Source: Sphaerolaimus hirsutus (taxonomy: Eukaryota > Nematoda > Chromadorea > Monhysterida > Sphaerolaimidae). Taken from it: a stretch of DNA of 64,000 nucleotides. Both the position numbers and the translations under genes were made by a program. Shown one piece after another: positions 34,874 to 46,573 of this stretch. The DNA lies in assembly GCA_964036195.1 (NCBI GenBank), contig OZ038452.1, positions 4,768,704 through 4,832,703 of the forward strand. The letters run 5' to 3'. Below the pieces are notes generated by a model. The model did no database searches. It saw only the letters and a list, made by a program, of their open reading frames with translations, and was not told the origin of the DNA. Each line of letters starts with the position of its first letter. Positions within the stretch are counted from its first letter, which is position 1.

Positions 34874-36032
34874 AAATCAGTGATGTCACGGCAGCGGATT
34901 GTTCAAAATTACCACACGGGAGCACGGCTGCAAAAACTGTCGGCATCTGGCAGTGTGCCAAAACATGGCACACAACACATCCCCAGACACGAGCTGCAAT
35001 CGTAGGTTTAGTTTTTAGGGCCCAGAACGTACACGATAATGTGACGACAAAACAAGCCACGATAGATTGCATTTTGAGTTGTATTTACTTACAAAACGGC
35101 CCCCAGCGACAGCCGAGAAAAGGAATAACCAAAAATTGGTAAACACTCGTGCGGTAAACATGAAAAAAACCCGACCAATGTGAATGGAGGCGGCATCAAA
35201 GCGCAGATCTCAATGGCGGGCGAAGTGATCGCTGCAGTAATAACTGCATGCAGCACGGCCACGCTTCGAGTTGCCTGAGCAGATGGAAGACATAATTTTT
35301 AACGAGACCCTAGCAAATAAAAAATAAATTGCAAGATTTTTTGACCATAAATCCTTTCAGTGTTAGCAAAACTGCCGTCCGAAGACAAATACACAATAAC
35401 GTATATTCCACACTGAATCTTTAATGCCATCAGATAAATTTGAGGGCTCTATAATCATCACCCATAATTTGAAGGCTCTACAATTGAGCGGGGGGGGGTT
35501 GTTTGTGTACAGAGCCCGGTAACGGGAAATACCAATTGAACTCAGCGGCGACAAGAAAAAGCACAAAGCAGCAGTATAAATTCCTACTAAACATAAATGG
35601 AACAAACCGCCAGACAAGTGGACAAGGCCATCAAAATATCCTTGGTTGAACAAGCCCGCCTAAATAGGTCACTGCTGGCTGCAGCGACGTAGCGACCAAA
35701 CGATTTGGTTCTCTGGAGTTATCGTCAGTATTTATGGTCCGTTTGATCCTGGCCAGACTTTCTGTTTTTGTTTTTAGAGGAGAACAGGGAGATTCAAAAT
35801 TGCGGTCTGTTTTAAATTTTTTTCCCGCCTATTGTAGTTGTGACAGCAATTGCGTTCCAAACTCTTTACCGAGAAAGTTTGCGTTTAATGAGAGTAGATG
35901 CATTTCTGCCGTTGGTCCAGATGCAACGTCCCCTGTCCAGCAGGCGTCTTCAGTGGACACTGGACAGGGGTCTCTCTTATGTACCGAATTTTTAGCACCA
36001 AACAAAGTAAAAAACCGTACCTGCTCACATAC

Positions 36033-36089
36033 CTGATTTTTACGTTTTCTTTTCCGCTCCTGCTTGCCATTTTTGCCGCCGCCCGGCAT
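36033..36089 (-). CDS. Possible first coding exon of an unidentified gene
   Basis: ATG at 36,089 opens 19 codons (MPGGGKNGKQERKRKRKNQ) to a strong donor CAG|gtatgt, with a second in-phase donor 12 bases later (GAGCAG|gtacgg). The strongly basic start resembles a nuclear or nucleolar protein N-terminus, but I do not recognise it. Downstream exons would lie at lower coordinates; a 99-base open segment 35,176-35,274 (AG before, GT after, phase 0) is the only nearby candidate. The Penelope-like element begins only 158 bases upstream, so it may sit in this gene's promoter. Confidence 0.35.
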
Positions 36090-36246
36090 TTTTTCCACGA
36101 ATTTTCAACCGCGCTGTAGCAGCGAAATGAATTCACCAAATGGCTAGTTTTCGCGTTAAAGTCAATGAAAACCTGTGTGTGGTGTGGGGCAGTTTCGTTT
36201 TGTAGTTGAAAAAATACTATCTGAACTGTAGAACTGGGATTTTGAT

Positions 36247-39063
36247 TTAATCAACTATTTCCGAGACGTAAGTTTTGCACAAATGGGGGGACACAATACC
36301 TAATGGAAACACTAGTACTGGATTACTTGCAAAAACCCTTAAAAGCACCTTTTTAAGGCGGCGCCTTTCAAATTTATTTTTCTCGAAGTCGCGACATAAG
36401 CTGCGACACTCATAAGTGACGTCATTTTTGCAAGTTATAGTTCTCAAAAATCTCAAAATTTGGGAATGAAACACCGCATAGCCAAGATTGTGCGTCACAC
36501 AACTGTCGGCATGTAAAGCCCTGTTTACTTTAAAAGGGAAATCCCTTCTTTTGTCATACAGCCCAATTTTGATAGAATCACCTTTAAAGATACTTAAATC
36601 AAGAAAAGCCACGCTATCTGAGGAATCAACACTAGTTTTGTTGAGTTCTAAATTTGCCGGGTAAATGTCTTTGGCAATTTCAAGCAGATTTGGGCAGTTG
36701 ACACCTAGAAGGTCGTCAACATACCTGAAGATGCCCTCAGCGCCATTTTCAAATCTGCTTTTGTTTGACCTAATGAACCTATACTCAAACATACTCAACA
36801 CTGCGATTGCAACAGAACTTGAGTGGGCACCCCCTTGGGGCACCCCCCTCACTTGCTGAAAAACAAAGTCTCCAAATTTTACATAGGTTTCTAAAATGCT
36901 ATCTCGAATTAGGGTTTTCACTTCATCTTTTTCAAGGCAAAGCGCACCCTTCAGCTTGTTGTCCATTTTTAGAGACACATACTTGTAAGTTACACACAGA
37001 TATTTTCTGTTCATGGTCAAATTGACCAGATTGTCTAGCATGGTGAAAATATCCAGAAAGTCTAAACTAGGAAACAGGTTAGAAAAATCAGCAGAAACAA
37101 TTGTAGCAATTGGTTCTTCAAAACTTTTGAGGCGATCTACTACCTCAAGAGAATTTTTTACCGCCCAAAAGTGATTAACACCTGTGGTTTCCTTTGCCGT
37201 TTCACAATACCATTCTAACCTTTGCAAAAGAAAGTGCAAAATTTTATGCACTAGGCGACAAATTGGCTTAGTGCTGGATTTTGCAGCACCGGTGATAAAT
37301 CGCATTTTATACGGATTCTTGTGAAGCTTGGGGGTGGCAAAAATAACTGGAATTGTATCACTATACATTTTAATGTCATAATTGTACTTATTAGCCAACC
37401 CGGTGTGCTTTGCAAATATCCCTTGTTCCACAACAACAGTTGGCCCATACATTTTATAAGTCATGTTGCCTGAAGCCACCAACGTACCTGAAACAACAGT
37501 CACTCCCAACTCCTTACACAGTTGTTCAATATACCACCTTTTACAGATCAACACATAGTTGCTAGCAGCCTTATCAGCTGGAGCCACCACATATTTCTTC
37601 TGCAAATCTGTCAAAACATCCTGCGAAAATGAGTAGAAAGGTATTTTTTGAACAGTGGTTGACAGGCGAGTGATCGCCTTATCAATTGAAATACCCAAAA
37701 GATCTAGCCAATGTGTCACATCAACTTTCTCTTTATTCTTTTTATTCAACTTTTCTATCAGAGCCTTATAGCCTACAAGTAGACTAAAGCGGCACTGGTC
37801 CCAGTTCAGAACCTTTGGGCGCCGAAATTTGCTACCTTTTTTGAGGATGTTGATCAAACCAGCATCCCCAAAAGCCTTCAAATCACCAGTCACAACATGT
37901 CCAGCAGGTAAATACATAAATTCAGAACCGTTGCAGTCACATGGTGTCTGCAGAATACTTAATACTTCTGAATTGGTCAGATTTTTTAGCACCTTATTGT
38001 AGTTAAAAACCTGTCTTGAAAAAGGTGGTTCATAACTATAGCAAAATTTCACTTCTTTTTGCAGTTTACGTTGATCCTCAGAGAGTAGCTTAAGAGAACC
38101 ACTAGCACGCAAAATCCTCCGCGCATTAAGAAAGTCCATCCCCGTATTTACGAAACGAAAATTGACCACCAAACCACTTTTATTAGCCCTTTCCGCATTT
38201 TTCTTGAAAATTTTCGAGAAGTGATAACAACGCACGAATTTGAAAAATTCACATTCAAAACCTAACGTTGTGAAATTGAAAATCGACTCCATGACCTGAG
38301 TAAATTTTTTGTCACTTAACTGCGACAGTTCCGCATACCAGCACCTCACACGATTCCTACAATTCCATTTTGTCAGCCTCCTTAGCCCACTGACAAACTG
38401 GTCAACATCAAATTGTGTGAGAACTTGAGTTGACGACGATTTAACTCTTTTTCCGTGAGGGCGTGGTATTCGGGGAACCGACACAGAGAAGTAGGGAAAA
38501 CTGGCAGATTTCATCAAAACAGAAAAACTTTTCCTGTGCACCAAACCAGACCCTCTAACCTTGTGATTTAATCCCAAAGGCCAGGCAGTATTCAGAGTCC
38601 TTATCCAGAAGGACTCGCGTTCAGTCAGGGCATTTTTCAGATTGGCACCAGTGGTCGGAGTCACCTGATCGATAATTTTAAAGTCCAGATTGTCGACTCC
38701 ACAAAATCGGAAATGTTTATAAAGCAGTGAATTTGAACCCTTTCTGACCGCAGCCAGATGTTCTTTCATTCTAATTCCGAATTCACGTTTTGATTCACCA
38801 ACATATTGCATGCTACATTTTTTACAAGAAATCAAGTAAATGATGTTCTTAGTTTTGCAGGAATTTTGTGAGTCGACATTCTGGATAAATTTTCTACCAG
38901 TAACAGCGCTTGTAAAGCACGTGCCACCAGGGACTTTTGGACAGACTTGACAGGTTGCGTTGTCACACGATTCGAAATTTTCCACGCTGCGAAGGTCTCC
39001 TAAGGCAAAATTGAGATTTTCTGGCAAAAGTTTTAAAGCTAAAAATTCACGCGACACACACAC
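36247..39063 (-). mobile_element. Penelope-like retroelement with N-terminal GIY-YIG nuclease (Naiad-type)
   Basis: A single 938-codon frame to TAA. Residues ~33-50 hold a Cys cluster (CDNATCQVCPKV). Residues 74-165 are a GIY-YIG endonuclease: IYL, then MQYVGES, Arg in GIRMKEH, the likely catalytic Glu in ERESFWIRTLN. The reverse transcriptase follows: PADKA (495-499, the DKG-like motif), TPKLHK (577-582), motif A SADFSNLFPS (657-666), PQGG (742-745), catalytic YVDD (781-784) and AFLDLSI. Canonical Penelope elements carry GIY-YIG at the C-terminus; the N-terminal placement and DKA match the permuted Naiad clade described from invertebrates. No in-frame ATG precedes the nuclease: the ATG at 39,065 is two bases out of frame, separated by a (TG)5 run. 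Target duplications and LTR-like ends were not located. Confidence 0.95.
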
Positions 39064-39453
39064 ATTTTGAATTAACGGATTTTTGGCTGCTTATTGTTTG
39101 CCATCCGCGGGTGGGACCAGCCCGGACCCATGCCACGACTCAGGAATTTGTTCACTGGGGCTGCCAGTATGGTCAAAGTAGCGAAAAACCAAGTACGTTT
39201 GTAAATATAAGGGCGGAGTCTATCAGGCCAAAATTTCCGTCAAAATGGGAAATACCAAGCATGACAAATTGGCAGCTCGCCAAAAATTATTTCGCAATCG
39301 CTATAAAAAAAGCCAAAATTGGTATGTAACCATGTAAAGACGACTTATATCCACAATTTTCAATTTTTCGAAATCGCATTTTAAAGTTTGTCAATGGCCC
39401 GACGGCGCTATGTTTGGGCGACAAAGTTTGCCTTGCACTCTTCAGACAGATCT

Positions 39454-39662
39454 GGGGTCAGTTCCGCAAGTGGAAAAGTTAAGAGTTAAAACTTAAAAGT
39501 TGAGTAAAATGACAAATGACAAGTTATGAGTAAATTTAAGAGTTAAGAGTTGAGTAAAACGACAAATGATTTTACTCAAACTTTTAACTTAACTCTTGAC
39601 TTATCATTTTACTCAACTCTTAACCCTTTACTCTTAACTTTTCCACTTGCGGAACTGGCCCC
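39454..39662. mobile_element. Complete fold-back element, GTTCCGCAAGTGG family
   Basis: Ends GGGGTCAGTTCCGCAAGTGG and CCACTTGCGGAACTGGCCCC. The interior consists of AAGAGTTAA/TTAACTCTT-type units, left arm inverted relative to right. It interrupts a dispersed repeat whose uninterrupted homologue is at about 23,310-23,450, so the insertion is directly visible by comparison. Confidence 0.88.
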
Positions 39663-40448
39663 TGACATTTCTCTACAATTTTTGTACCCACAAATTTTGT
39701 TTGCCAGGAAATATTTAGGGAGTTTGTTAGATTTTGTAAATCACCCAAAATTGGGAACAAATCTAAACATTTGAAATTAAATGTTAAATAACTTCTTAAC
39801 GGTGCATCGTCAGTTTCAAACGCGATCTAGATTATTTTCGGGATTTTGCGGTCCCGACTTCCGACCCCGAAAATTTTCAAATCCCGACCCGATAAAATTG
39901 TATGATCCCGATGTCGGAAAAGTTGACTAAACGACATTATTGCTAAAAGTTAAAATGGAAACCTTTCGATCCTGGTGCTCAAAAGTCGATCCCGTTTGAA
40001 CCACAGTCGTGGCCCATAACGTGCGCGTGCGGTGTTCAATTTCACGATAGCAATTTGCCGATAATTTACAAATGCAGAAAATTTACTTATTATAATTCAT
40101 TCGGAATCAAAGCATTTCGAGATTTTGTATGACAAAACAGAGGTCCCTAAATTACTCATGTACTCAATTACTAGTTTTGCTGCACCAGGAAACTACATTA
40201 ATTGCGGCGGTTTACAAGTAGATATTAAAGCAATTTTATCAAAACCATTTATGCCGACACACATATTTTGAACAAGAACATTCGAAAAGTCTTAAACCAG
40301 TTTTGAATCCCGTCAACTGGACATTCCATTTGAAGCCCGGACATTCAATTTCAGTAAACACAAATGCGTTAAAAGCTGATTTATAAGTTTTCAAAAGTTC
40401 GGTTCAAAACTAGTGTGCGCATGGCCAATATTTAAGTAGGGAAGCAAC

Positions 40449-41614
40449 TAGGGTTGGGAATTTCAAAATTTTCGGTTCCGGTTCTCGGTTCTCGGTTCTA
40501 AAAAATTTCGGTTCGGTTCTCGGTTCTCGGTTCCTCAAAATTTTCGGTTCCGGTTCTCGGTTCGGTTCTTAAGTTCGGTTCCGGTTCGGTTCTTTCGGTT
40601 CCAAATTGTCAAAAATTTCGGTTTCGGGTAATGAAAAAGTCGGGTATCAGGTAATGAAAAAATCGGGAATAAGAAGATTATAAGCTGAACAAAGGAAAAA
40701 GAACATAAAACAACCCCCCCCTAAAACTTTGCCCCTGTAGTGGCGGAATGGTGTCATGGCGCTTGCGCCATTCATAGGTGCCATGCCATGGCGCCATTGG
40801 CATTGGTGTAGGTGCCCCAGACGGACAAAACTCGGTGCGCATGCAAACCCAGTGCGCATGTAGACCCCTTGCTTTGGGGGCCAGGTACATATCCAGGATT
40901 TTTGAGCATGGTGTCTGTTTGTTTACTGAGGAGTGGTGTACGCTGTACGGGAGGGAGATTCAGCCACCCGCACTAAAAGTTTACCTACATGGTGATGAAA
41001 TGGCATCATGGCGCTGGCGCCATGTGCATTGGTGCCAAAAATCTCTGATATGTATGTAAATACATGTACATATAGAGAGACTGGCACCCCACTCGCTGTA
41101 TTTTATAGAGAATAAACAGTACGCTTACCAATGTATGTCTAAAATATCAGTGTGATGGAAAAATGTGGGAAAATGGGCCTACATGCGCACCAGGTTTACA
41201 TGTGCACTGGCACAGACCCCCACAGACTGCTGTATATGTATTTTACATACATATACACATTTTAGGCGGGATCGTGAACACATGAGGCTGCGCGGCCAGT
41301 GATATGAAATCACCGGTCGCGTGAAGCAAGAATTGCGCGCTTGCGCGCAAAATTTTTACAAATCACCCTAAAAATGATGCCGGAAGTTACATTTCCATGC
41401 ATCTTCCTACTCTCACCTGGGAAGGGGGAGGCGGCCGCCGATTATTGTATTTATAAAATTTCGGTTCTTTCGGTTCTTTAGTTCGGTTCCGGGTCTAAGT
41501 GCCGGTTCTCGGTTCCGGTTCGGGTATTTTTTTCGGTTCCGGTTCTCGGTTCTCGGTTCCAAAATTGTGCTCGGTTCTCGGTTCGGTTCGGTTCGGTTCG
41601 GTTCCCCAACCCTA
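40449..41614. mobile_element. hAT-like element with GGTTCTCGGTT subterminal arrays
   Basis: Perfect 8-bp TSD GAAGCAAC (40,441-40,448 and 41,615-41,622). TIR TAGGGTTGGG / CCCAACCCTA (last C varies). Both ends carry dense GGTTC / CTCGGTT repeats, inverted relative to each other. The middle includes an older remnant with GTACATATCCAGGATTTTTG near 40,885, a relative of the element at 43,503. 1,166 bp, no transposase. Confidence 0.95.
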
Positions 41615-42038
41615 GAAGCAACCGCTGCAAGAAACGCCGCCAACTATATTAAGCCTGTACAAAATGCACGCGAAAAACCATTTAGAAATTGACAAAAGAA
41701 AACGTAAAGCAACGAATGAGAAAACTAAAAATTTTAATTGGGAATGAACGCAATTTGAACATCAGTAGAAATTTCAAATTCCAGCGATACCCAGAATACC
41801 GAGCAGCCAAGCAACAAAATTTATAAAGTGAAAATGACCAAACCAGCGCTGCACCAAAGTATGATTCAATATTGATATTTTTCAATGAAATATAGGTAAA
41901 TACATAAACATAAATTACCTAAATACATGAGTGTGATCACTCAGACATGCATCCACTCTAACATACAGTGAAACTGGCATACAGTTAATGGCACTCTGAC
42001 ATAACGTGAATCTGACATGCTGATGCATGTGCCACATT

Positions 42039-42203
42039 GGGCCCACACACGCTAATTGACATCGACACCAAATGTCAACTGGTGGCGATCCCGATTCAAA
42101 GTATGCTGACGAGCCGACGAACGACGTTCAAACGCAAGCTTTGAATTGGGAACGGAACCAGTTGACATTTGGTGTCGATGTCAACTAGCGTGTGTGGGGC
42201 CAA
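42039..42203. mobile_element. MITE, near-perfect 165-bp palindrome
   Basis: Ends CATTGGGCCCACACACGCTA and TAGCGTGTGTGGGGCCAATG. Arms hold TTGACATCGACACCAAATGT and its inverse. Related copies: 44,727-44,930, 56,629-56,880, 62,549-62,819, partial 44,090-44,345 and 47,130-47,420. Confidence 0.88.
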
Positions 42204-43417
42204 TGTGCATCTCCATGCAATGATGCAAATGCAGCTACGGATGTAAAAAACACAATGAACCAGATGGAAAATGTTTTAAAAAGAATCTTTTTCTCAAATG
42301 CTCCCAAATATGATGGAGTCAGCATATTACGCAGGTATATCAGATCAATCGCAACTTATTGTGATGTAATATTTAGCCTAGAATTGCTGTGGAGTCATGG
42401 GATAGCATTATAATTGGTGATTTCTACAAAAAAAAACGTTTAAAAAAAGCAATTACAAAACGCCGGCTAAGCCTACATGCTGCACATGAATTGCCACAAC
42501 ACAGTATGTCAGTTTCAAACTGGAAATGTTAACTTCTTTTTCATGATATGTCAGAGTAGCGTGCTAGATATGTCAGATCCACAGTATGTCAGAGTAGACA
42601 GTATGTTACAGTGGATTCACCCATACATAACGCGTTGTAGATTTTTCACAAACATTTAGCATCGCGGTGCACATGCAAGCTCGTATACATTCATAGCGAT
42701 TTCATTTATGTAAAAAAATCACGAAAATAACATAGGTACTTATGCGAAAAGCGGCTCAAAGTCCGAAGCAAATGCATTCAAATTTTGTGGTTTATCATCA
42801 AAAAATATAACTTGAAAATTGTCTTGAACACGTCAGTCGAAAAAAATTCCGAAAATCACCACAAATCGATCAATGCATAAATCCCATGGCTAATTTGCGG
42901 ACGATACGATCATGCACATGCAGATATTTATATTTACACAAAATTCGCGAGATACAAATAGCCCAGAAGAAATTTGCTTGGAATCATTAAAATTAGTGAA
43001 CAGATTCAGATTCCAAAAAGTATTTATCACGCAAACTTGTAAATACCTTACGGAATAAAAAAAAACGACAATTAGCGCAGAAAGACAGAATGCATGAATA
43101 CGTTAAAATCCGGATACAAAATCCATCAAAAGATAGCACAAATGGCATAAAATGAGGTGTCCTAAGCAGCCTAGAATAGTGAAGCGGCGCTTACACGGCA
43201 ACGACAAAAATTCATTTGACGACAAAAATTTCGACAAAAACACATTTCCTTTTTGTCATGAAAATTGAAGATTTGTTGTGTCGAACATGTTCATAACGTT
43301 GCCTAGGTCGTGTAGACGCTGCTTTAGCAAAAGCAAACGGGGCCACAAAACGAATTATTTACTTGAACAAAGTTGTGTACGGAAATCACTTGAGTATGAT
43401 CACATTTGGGGCACTTT

Positions 43418-44060
43418 CAGACCCTATAAAACGCCCCGTAGGATGTAAAATGTCATGCAAAGTGACAAAAGTGACGTAAAATGCCAATTAAAATGGTCAA
43501 CTCAGGGACGTATCCAGGATTTTTGAGCGGGGGGGGCTGCTTGTTTACGGGGGCCGGCGAACGGGGGGGGGGCTCAGCCCCCCCCCTAAAATTTTCCCCT
43601 ATATAAGGTCAGAAAAGCGTTTTGGCGCTAGCGCCATACAAAGGCGCCACGCCATGGCGCTATTGGCGTTGGCACCAGCACCAGGAACCGCTTTATATGT
43701 ATGTAAATATGCATATGCAGCGAAATTCGCAAAAATGTGTACATCTCCAAGGAAATTGGCTTACAAGGGCCGATCCTCTGAGAATACAATGCATGGGGAA
43801 GAAATTGCGCGCTTGCGCGCAAAAATTTTAAGAAACATAAAAAAAATATATAGAAAAAGTTGCATTTTCCGGGACTTTTTAGGTCTCACCCCGGGAAGGG
43901 GGGGGGGCTGCAGCCCCCCCCGCCCCCCCCCCTGGATACGTCCTTGGGTCAACTACATTTTACAAAGCATTTTACATGAGTTTTGACACTTTGCATGACA
44001 TAAGACATTTGACAGGCATTTCACATGACTTTTAATACTGACACAACTTTTAACATGACA
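43418..44060. repeat. Fold-back TGTAAAATGTC copy split by a hAT element
   Basis: The left arm (about 43,418-43,502) and right arm (43,947 to about 44,060) are mirror-image TGTAAAATGTCATGC / ACATTTTACA units. They are separated by the 444-bp element 43,503-43,946. Confidence 0.7.
43503..43946. mobile_element. hAT element, CAGGGACGTATCCAGG ends
   Basis: Exact 8-bp TSD GGTCAACT (43,495-43,502 and 43,947-43,954). TIR CAGGGACGTATCCAGG / CCTGGATACGTCCTTG, resembling a hAT terminal motif common in animals (from memory). G-rich and C-rich runs inside the ends. No open transposase frame in 444 bp. Confidence 0.93.
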
Positions 44061-44726
44061 CACTCAACTCAACACATGCACATTTGACCTACACTCACTA
44101 GTTCACAACGACACCAAATGTCAACTGGTCCCCATCCCAATTCGAAGCTCGCCCACGAGTAACACTACGCATTGTTGTATCCACATACTCAACCAATTTC
44201 CGTAAAATACAAAAACAAACAACAAACCAAACTGCAAAAATATGCGCGCGCCAAAGTGTGGATTCAAAAGTGAGACTGAGTGAATGCGCTAATACGCGCC
44301 GTGATATGCTACAAACCGATTCCAGACAGATCAAAGGCCCTATCTAATAGGCGTCGATAAATACAGTGAAATGGTGAAATGGCAACTGACGAAAAATTGG
44401 GGAACTCGTAAATCTGTTTTGAACACATTTGAGTTCACCAGAATGAGTAGTCTGTCAACTACTGTTGTAAACGATCAAAAATCATTCATTCTGAAAAACG
44501 CAAATGTGTTTGAAAGAGATTTGAGTTTCCAACGTTTTCGTAGTGTCCAGTGTGTGTAGCCACAATTGTACCAAATTTTGCACTGTCAGGTGCATGTTTC
44601 ATATCAATATTTCAGATTCCTGGATAGTATCATGGGTTTTAAACTAGGTAGTCAGTTGTCACTTGACACGATTGGCCCCAGCCGAACAAATTTTCGAAAG
44701 TACACATTTAGATTTTTGATACCAAT

Positions 44727-44930
44727 GGCCCTGCGCACACTAGTTTTCACACGAAATTTCAAAAACTCATAAATGAGCTGTGAACGTGTTTGAGTTTTCC
44801 ACTATGAGTCATTTTTAATCTCCGTCAACTGTAGTTGACGGCCACCTCATTGTAGAAAACTCAAATGCGTTCTAAGCTGATTTGTGAGTTTTTGAAATGT
44901 CGTGTGAAAACTAGTGTGCGCAGGCGCATT
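44727..44930. mobile_element. MITE, GGCCCTGCGCACACTAGTTTTC ends
   Basis: Ends GGCCCTGCGCACACTAGTTT and AAACTAGTGTGCGCAGGCGC. Arms TTTCACACGAAATTTC/GAAATGTCGTGTGAAAA. Central TCCGTCAACTGTAGTTGACGG is itself a palindrome. Confidence 0.82.
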
Positions 44931-45037
44931 CTTAAGGCGCCTTTCACACTGTGAAACAGTGACGACAAAAAATGCAATTTTTCAGCCATTTTTGTTGGAT
45001 GCATATGAAATATTTTACATGTTACATGAAGCCTCAA

Positions 45038-45310
45038 TCGATCATAACTTGATCAGCCCCACTGCCTAAGACAAACATCAAATTATATACATTGTGTGTT
45101 CATGCACACTAGATCACACTTTTTTGTTGTCGGAGGCTGTCGCTGTATTTGTAAAAGGGGCGTTGTCGGCGGCCTCGTTAAAGGGGCTGGCGACAACAAA
45201 TCAGCGACTACCTCCGACAACAAGAAAAAAGTGTGATCTAGTGTGCATGAACACGCAATATATATAATTTTATGTTTGTCTTAGGCAGTGGGGCTGATCA
45301 AGTCATGATT
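45038..45310. mobile_element. 270-bp inverted-repeat element
   Basis: Left arm TGATCAGCCCCACTGCCTAA ... CACTAGATCACACTTTTTTG, right arm its inverse, ~100 bases each. The loop contains GTTGTCGGAGG/CCTCCGACAAC plus a GC-rich middle. A third, unrelated palindrome family. Confidence 0.85.
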
Positions 45311-45331
45311 ACGGTTACGCCGATTCAGACT

Positions 45332-45560
45332 AAGGGGGCACTTACAGACATTGTAAAATGTAAAATGCCATCGAAAGTTTCTGAAGTCATCTAAAAATTC
45401 CCTGGAAAATGGCAAACGTACGTTTTCAGCGCATTCCGTTTGTCATTTTCCAGGGAAATTTTCGTGACTTTAGACACTATGCATGACATTTGACAGAGCA
45501 TTTTACATAACTTTCAACACATGTCATGAGTTTTGACATTTTACAGTGTCTGTGATCTGC
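45332..45560. repeat. Fold-back repeat, TGTAAAATG family
   Basis: CAGACATTGTAAAATGTAAA on the left mirrors TTGACATTTTACAGTGTCTG on the right. The centre CCTGGAAAATGGCAAACGTA is answered by TTTGTCATTTTCCAGG. Confidence 0.78.
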
Positions 45561-46342
45561 ACAGCCCAGACTGGTCAGGTGCCCACACTTTGAAGGATTT
45601 AATGTCTTTTAATTGTCTTTCTATCGCTACAAAGAGTACATTCATCGAGTATTTCATATGTACTTGCGTTGTATAAAAATTTGCTGCCGCCTGGGGGCCG
45701 TGGGATAATCACCGCAAATATAGAGAACACGTGAAATCAATTTTCAGACAACATCTGAAGCCTCTACTTACAAAAAAACGATAACTCAAAAATCGATTCA
45801 TAGATAATGACATTTTCCGGCTCTGCTCTGGACATATAAGGGTGCAGTGGAGCATTCGGGAAAATGCTCAATAAACCAGTGTACTTATCGACTTCTTGCC
45901 CGCAACAAAAATTGTTTTGTCGGCTCCGATAAATTTGTCTTAAGCAAATTATTCACTTTTGAAGATTTTTTGAAAATTGCTCCAATTGTCTGACAGGTGT
46001 CAACCAAAAAGGGGGCAAATGACGTTGAACAATTCGGAAAATAATGCAAAATAATATGCGGGACCAATTCTAGACTCCGTTCCCGTGCTTACTCAATTTT
46101 CCAAATATTGGAGTTATCGACTTTTAGAAGTAGACACCTCATTTGTGCCCTACAACACCTATCCACCGAACTATTCTTAATTACACACTGCCTGTTGATA
46201 ACACAAAATGTAGAGATTGCTGAATTCATAATATTCGGGAATGAAGCGCGAACTTGCGTATATATTGAACCAAGCAAAAATTGCGTTAACGCGTCTAACC
46301 GAAAACGCACAAAAGTGACTTTACAATGCATCGGGTGCGGGG

Positions 46343-46559
46343 TAGGGTTGGGACGATATGACTTTTTGATATCGACATTCGATCTTTTTTCGACACGCGA
46401 TATTCGATATTGATATCGACCCCCCATATGGGTATTCAATAGAGGCCATATACGATATTTGATATCGAACAACTGTCGATTTTTTTTGGAATCTTCGATA
46501 TCGATATCCGATAAAAACATAGTCTAGTCAATCCAACTTAATCCACCGTCCCAACCCCA
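46343..46559. mobile_element. hAT-like element with TATCGA repeats in the RhoGAP 3' end
   Basis: Starts TAGGGTTGGGACGATAT and ends GTCCCAACCCCA. Flanks GTGCGGGG (46,335-46,342) and GTGCGAGG (46,560-46,567) agree at 7/8. Interior is (GATATCGA)-type repeat, shared with the copy at 62,820-63,538. Its right end is 14 bases from the RhoGAP stop codon. Confidence 0.85.
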
Positions 46560-46573
46560 GTGCGAGGGTGCCC

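Larger units (their letters stand above)
31551..36032. other. Intergenic repeat-rich stretch
   Basis: I find no convincing gene. It contains AT-rich sequence with TTAGCGATTTTGAGC-type old repeats (31,700-33,000), inverted-repeat modules at 33,327-33,575 and after 33,640 with TTCTTCTAATAGAAGAGCG ends, the TA-flanked element at 34,362-34,621 and a tandem duplication at 34,638-34,873. A few open minus-strand stretches (34,870-34,980; 35,176-35,274 bounded by AG and GT) could be exons of the candidate gene starting at 36,089, but nothing in them is recognisable. Confidence 0.5.
39064..46342. other. Intergenic, transposon-rich, no gene seen
   Basis: Contains the elements listed separately (39,454; 40,449; 42,039; 43,503; 44,727; 45,038; 45,332) joined by AT-rich DNA. 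A diverged piece of the TAGGGTTGG hAT family is at about 42,255-42,440 (CATGGGATAGCATTATAA). I see no exon-like open frames with splice sites on either strand. Confidence 0.6.

Noticed and set aside
34869-35072. Minus-strand open segment with possible acceptor and donor as an exon of an unknown gene
   Set aside because: Frame choice is ambiguous, one frame stops, and no family is recognisable; not enough to call.
35929-35966. CCCCTGTCCAG hairpin downstream of the Penelope-like ORF as a ribozyme
   Set aside because: It is a simple inverted repeat; I could not find the conserved hammerhead core (CUGAUGA and GAAA) near either end of the element.
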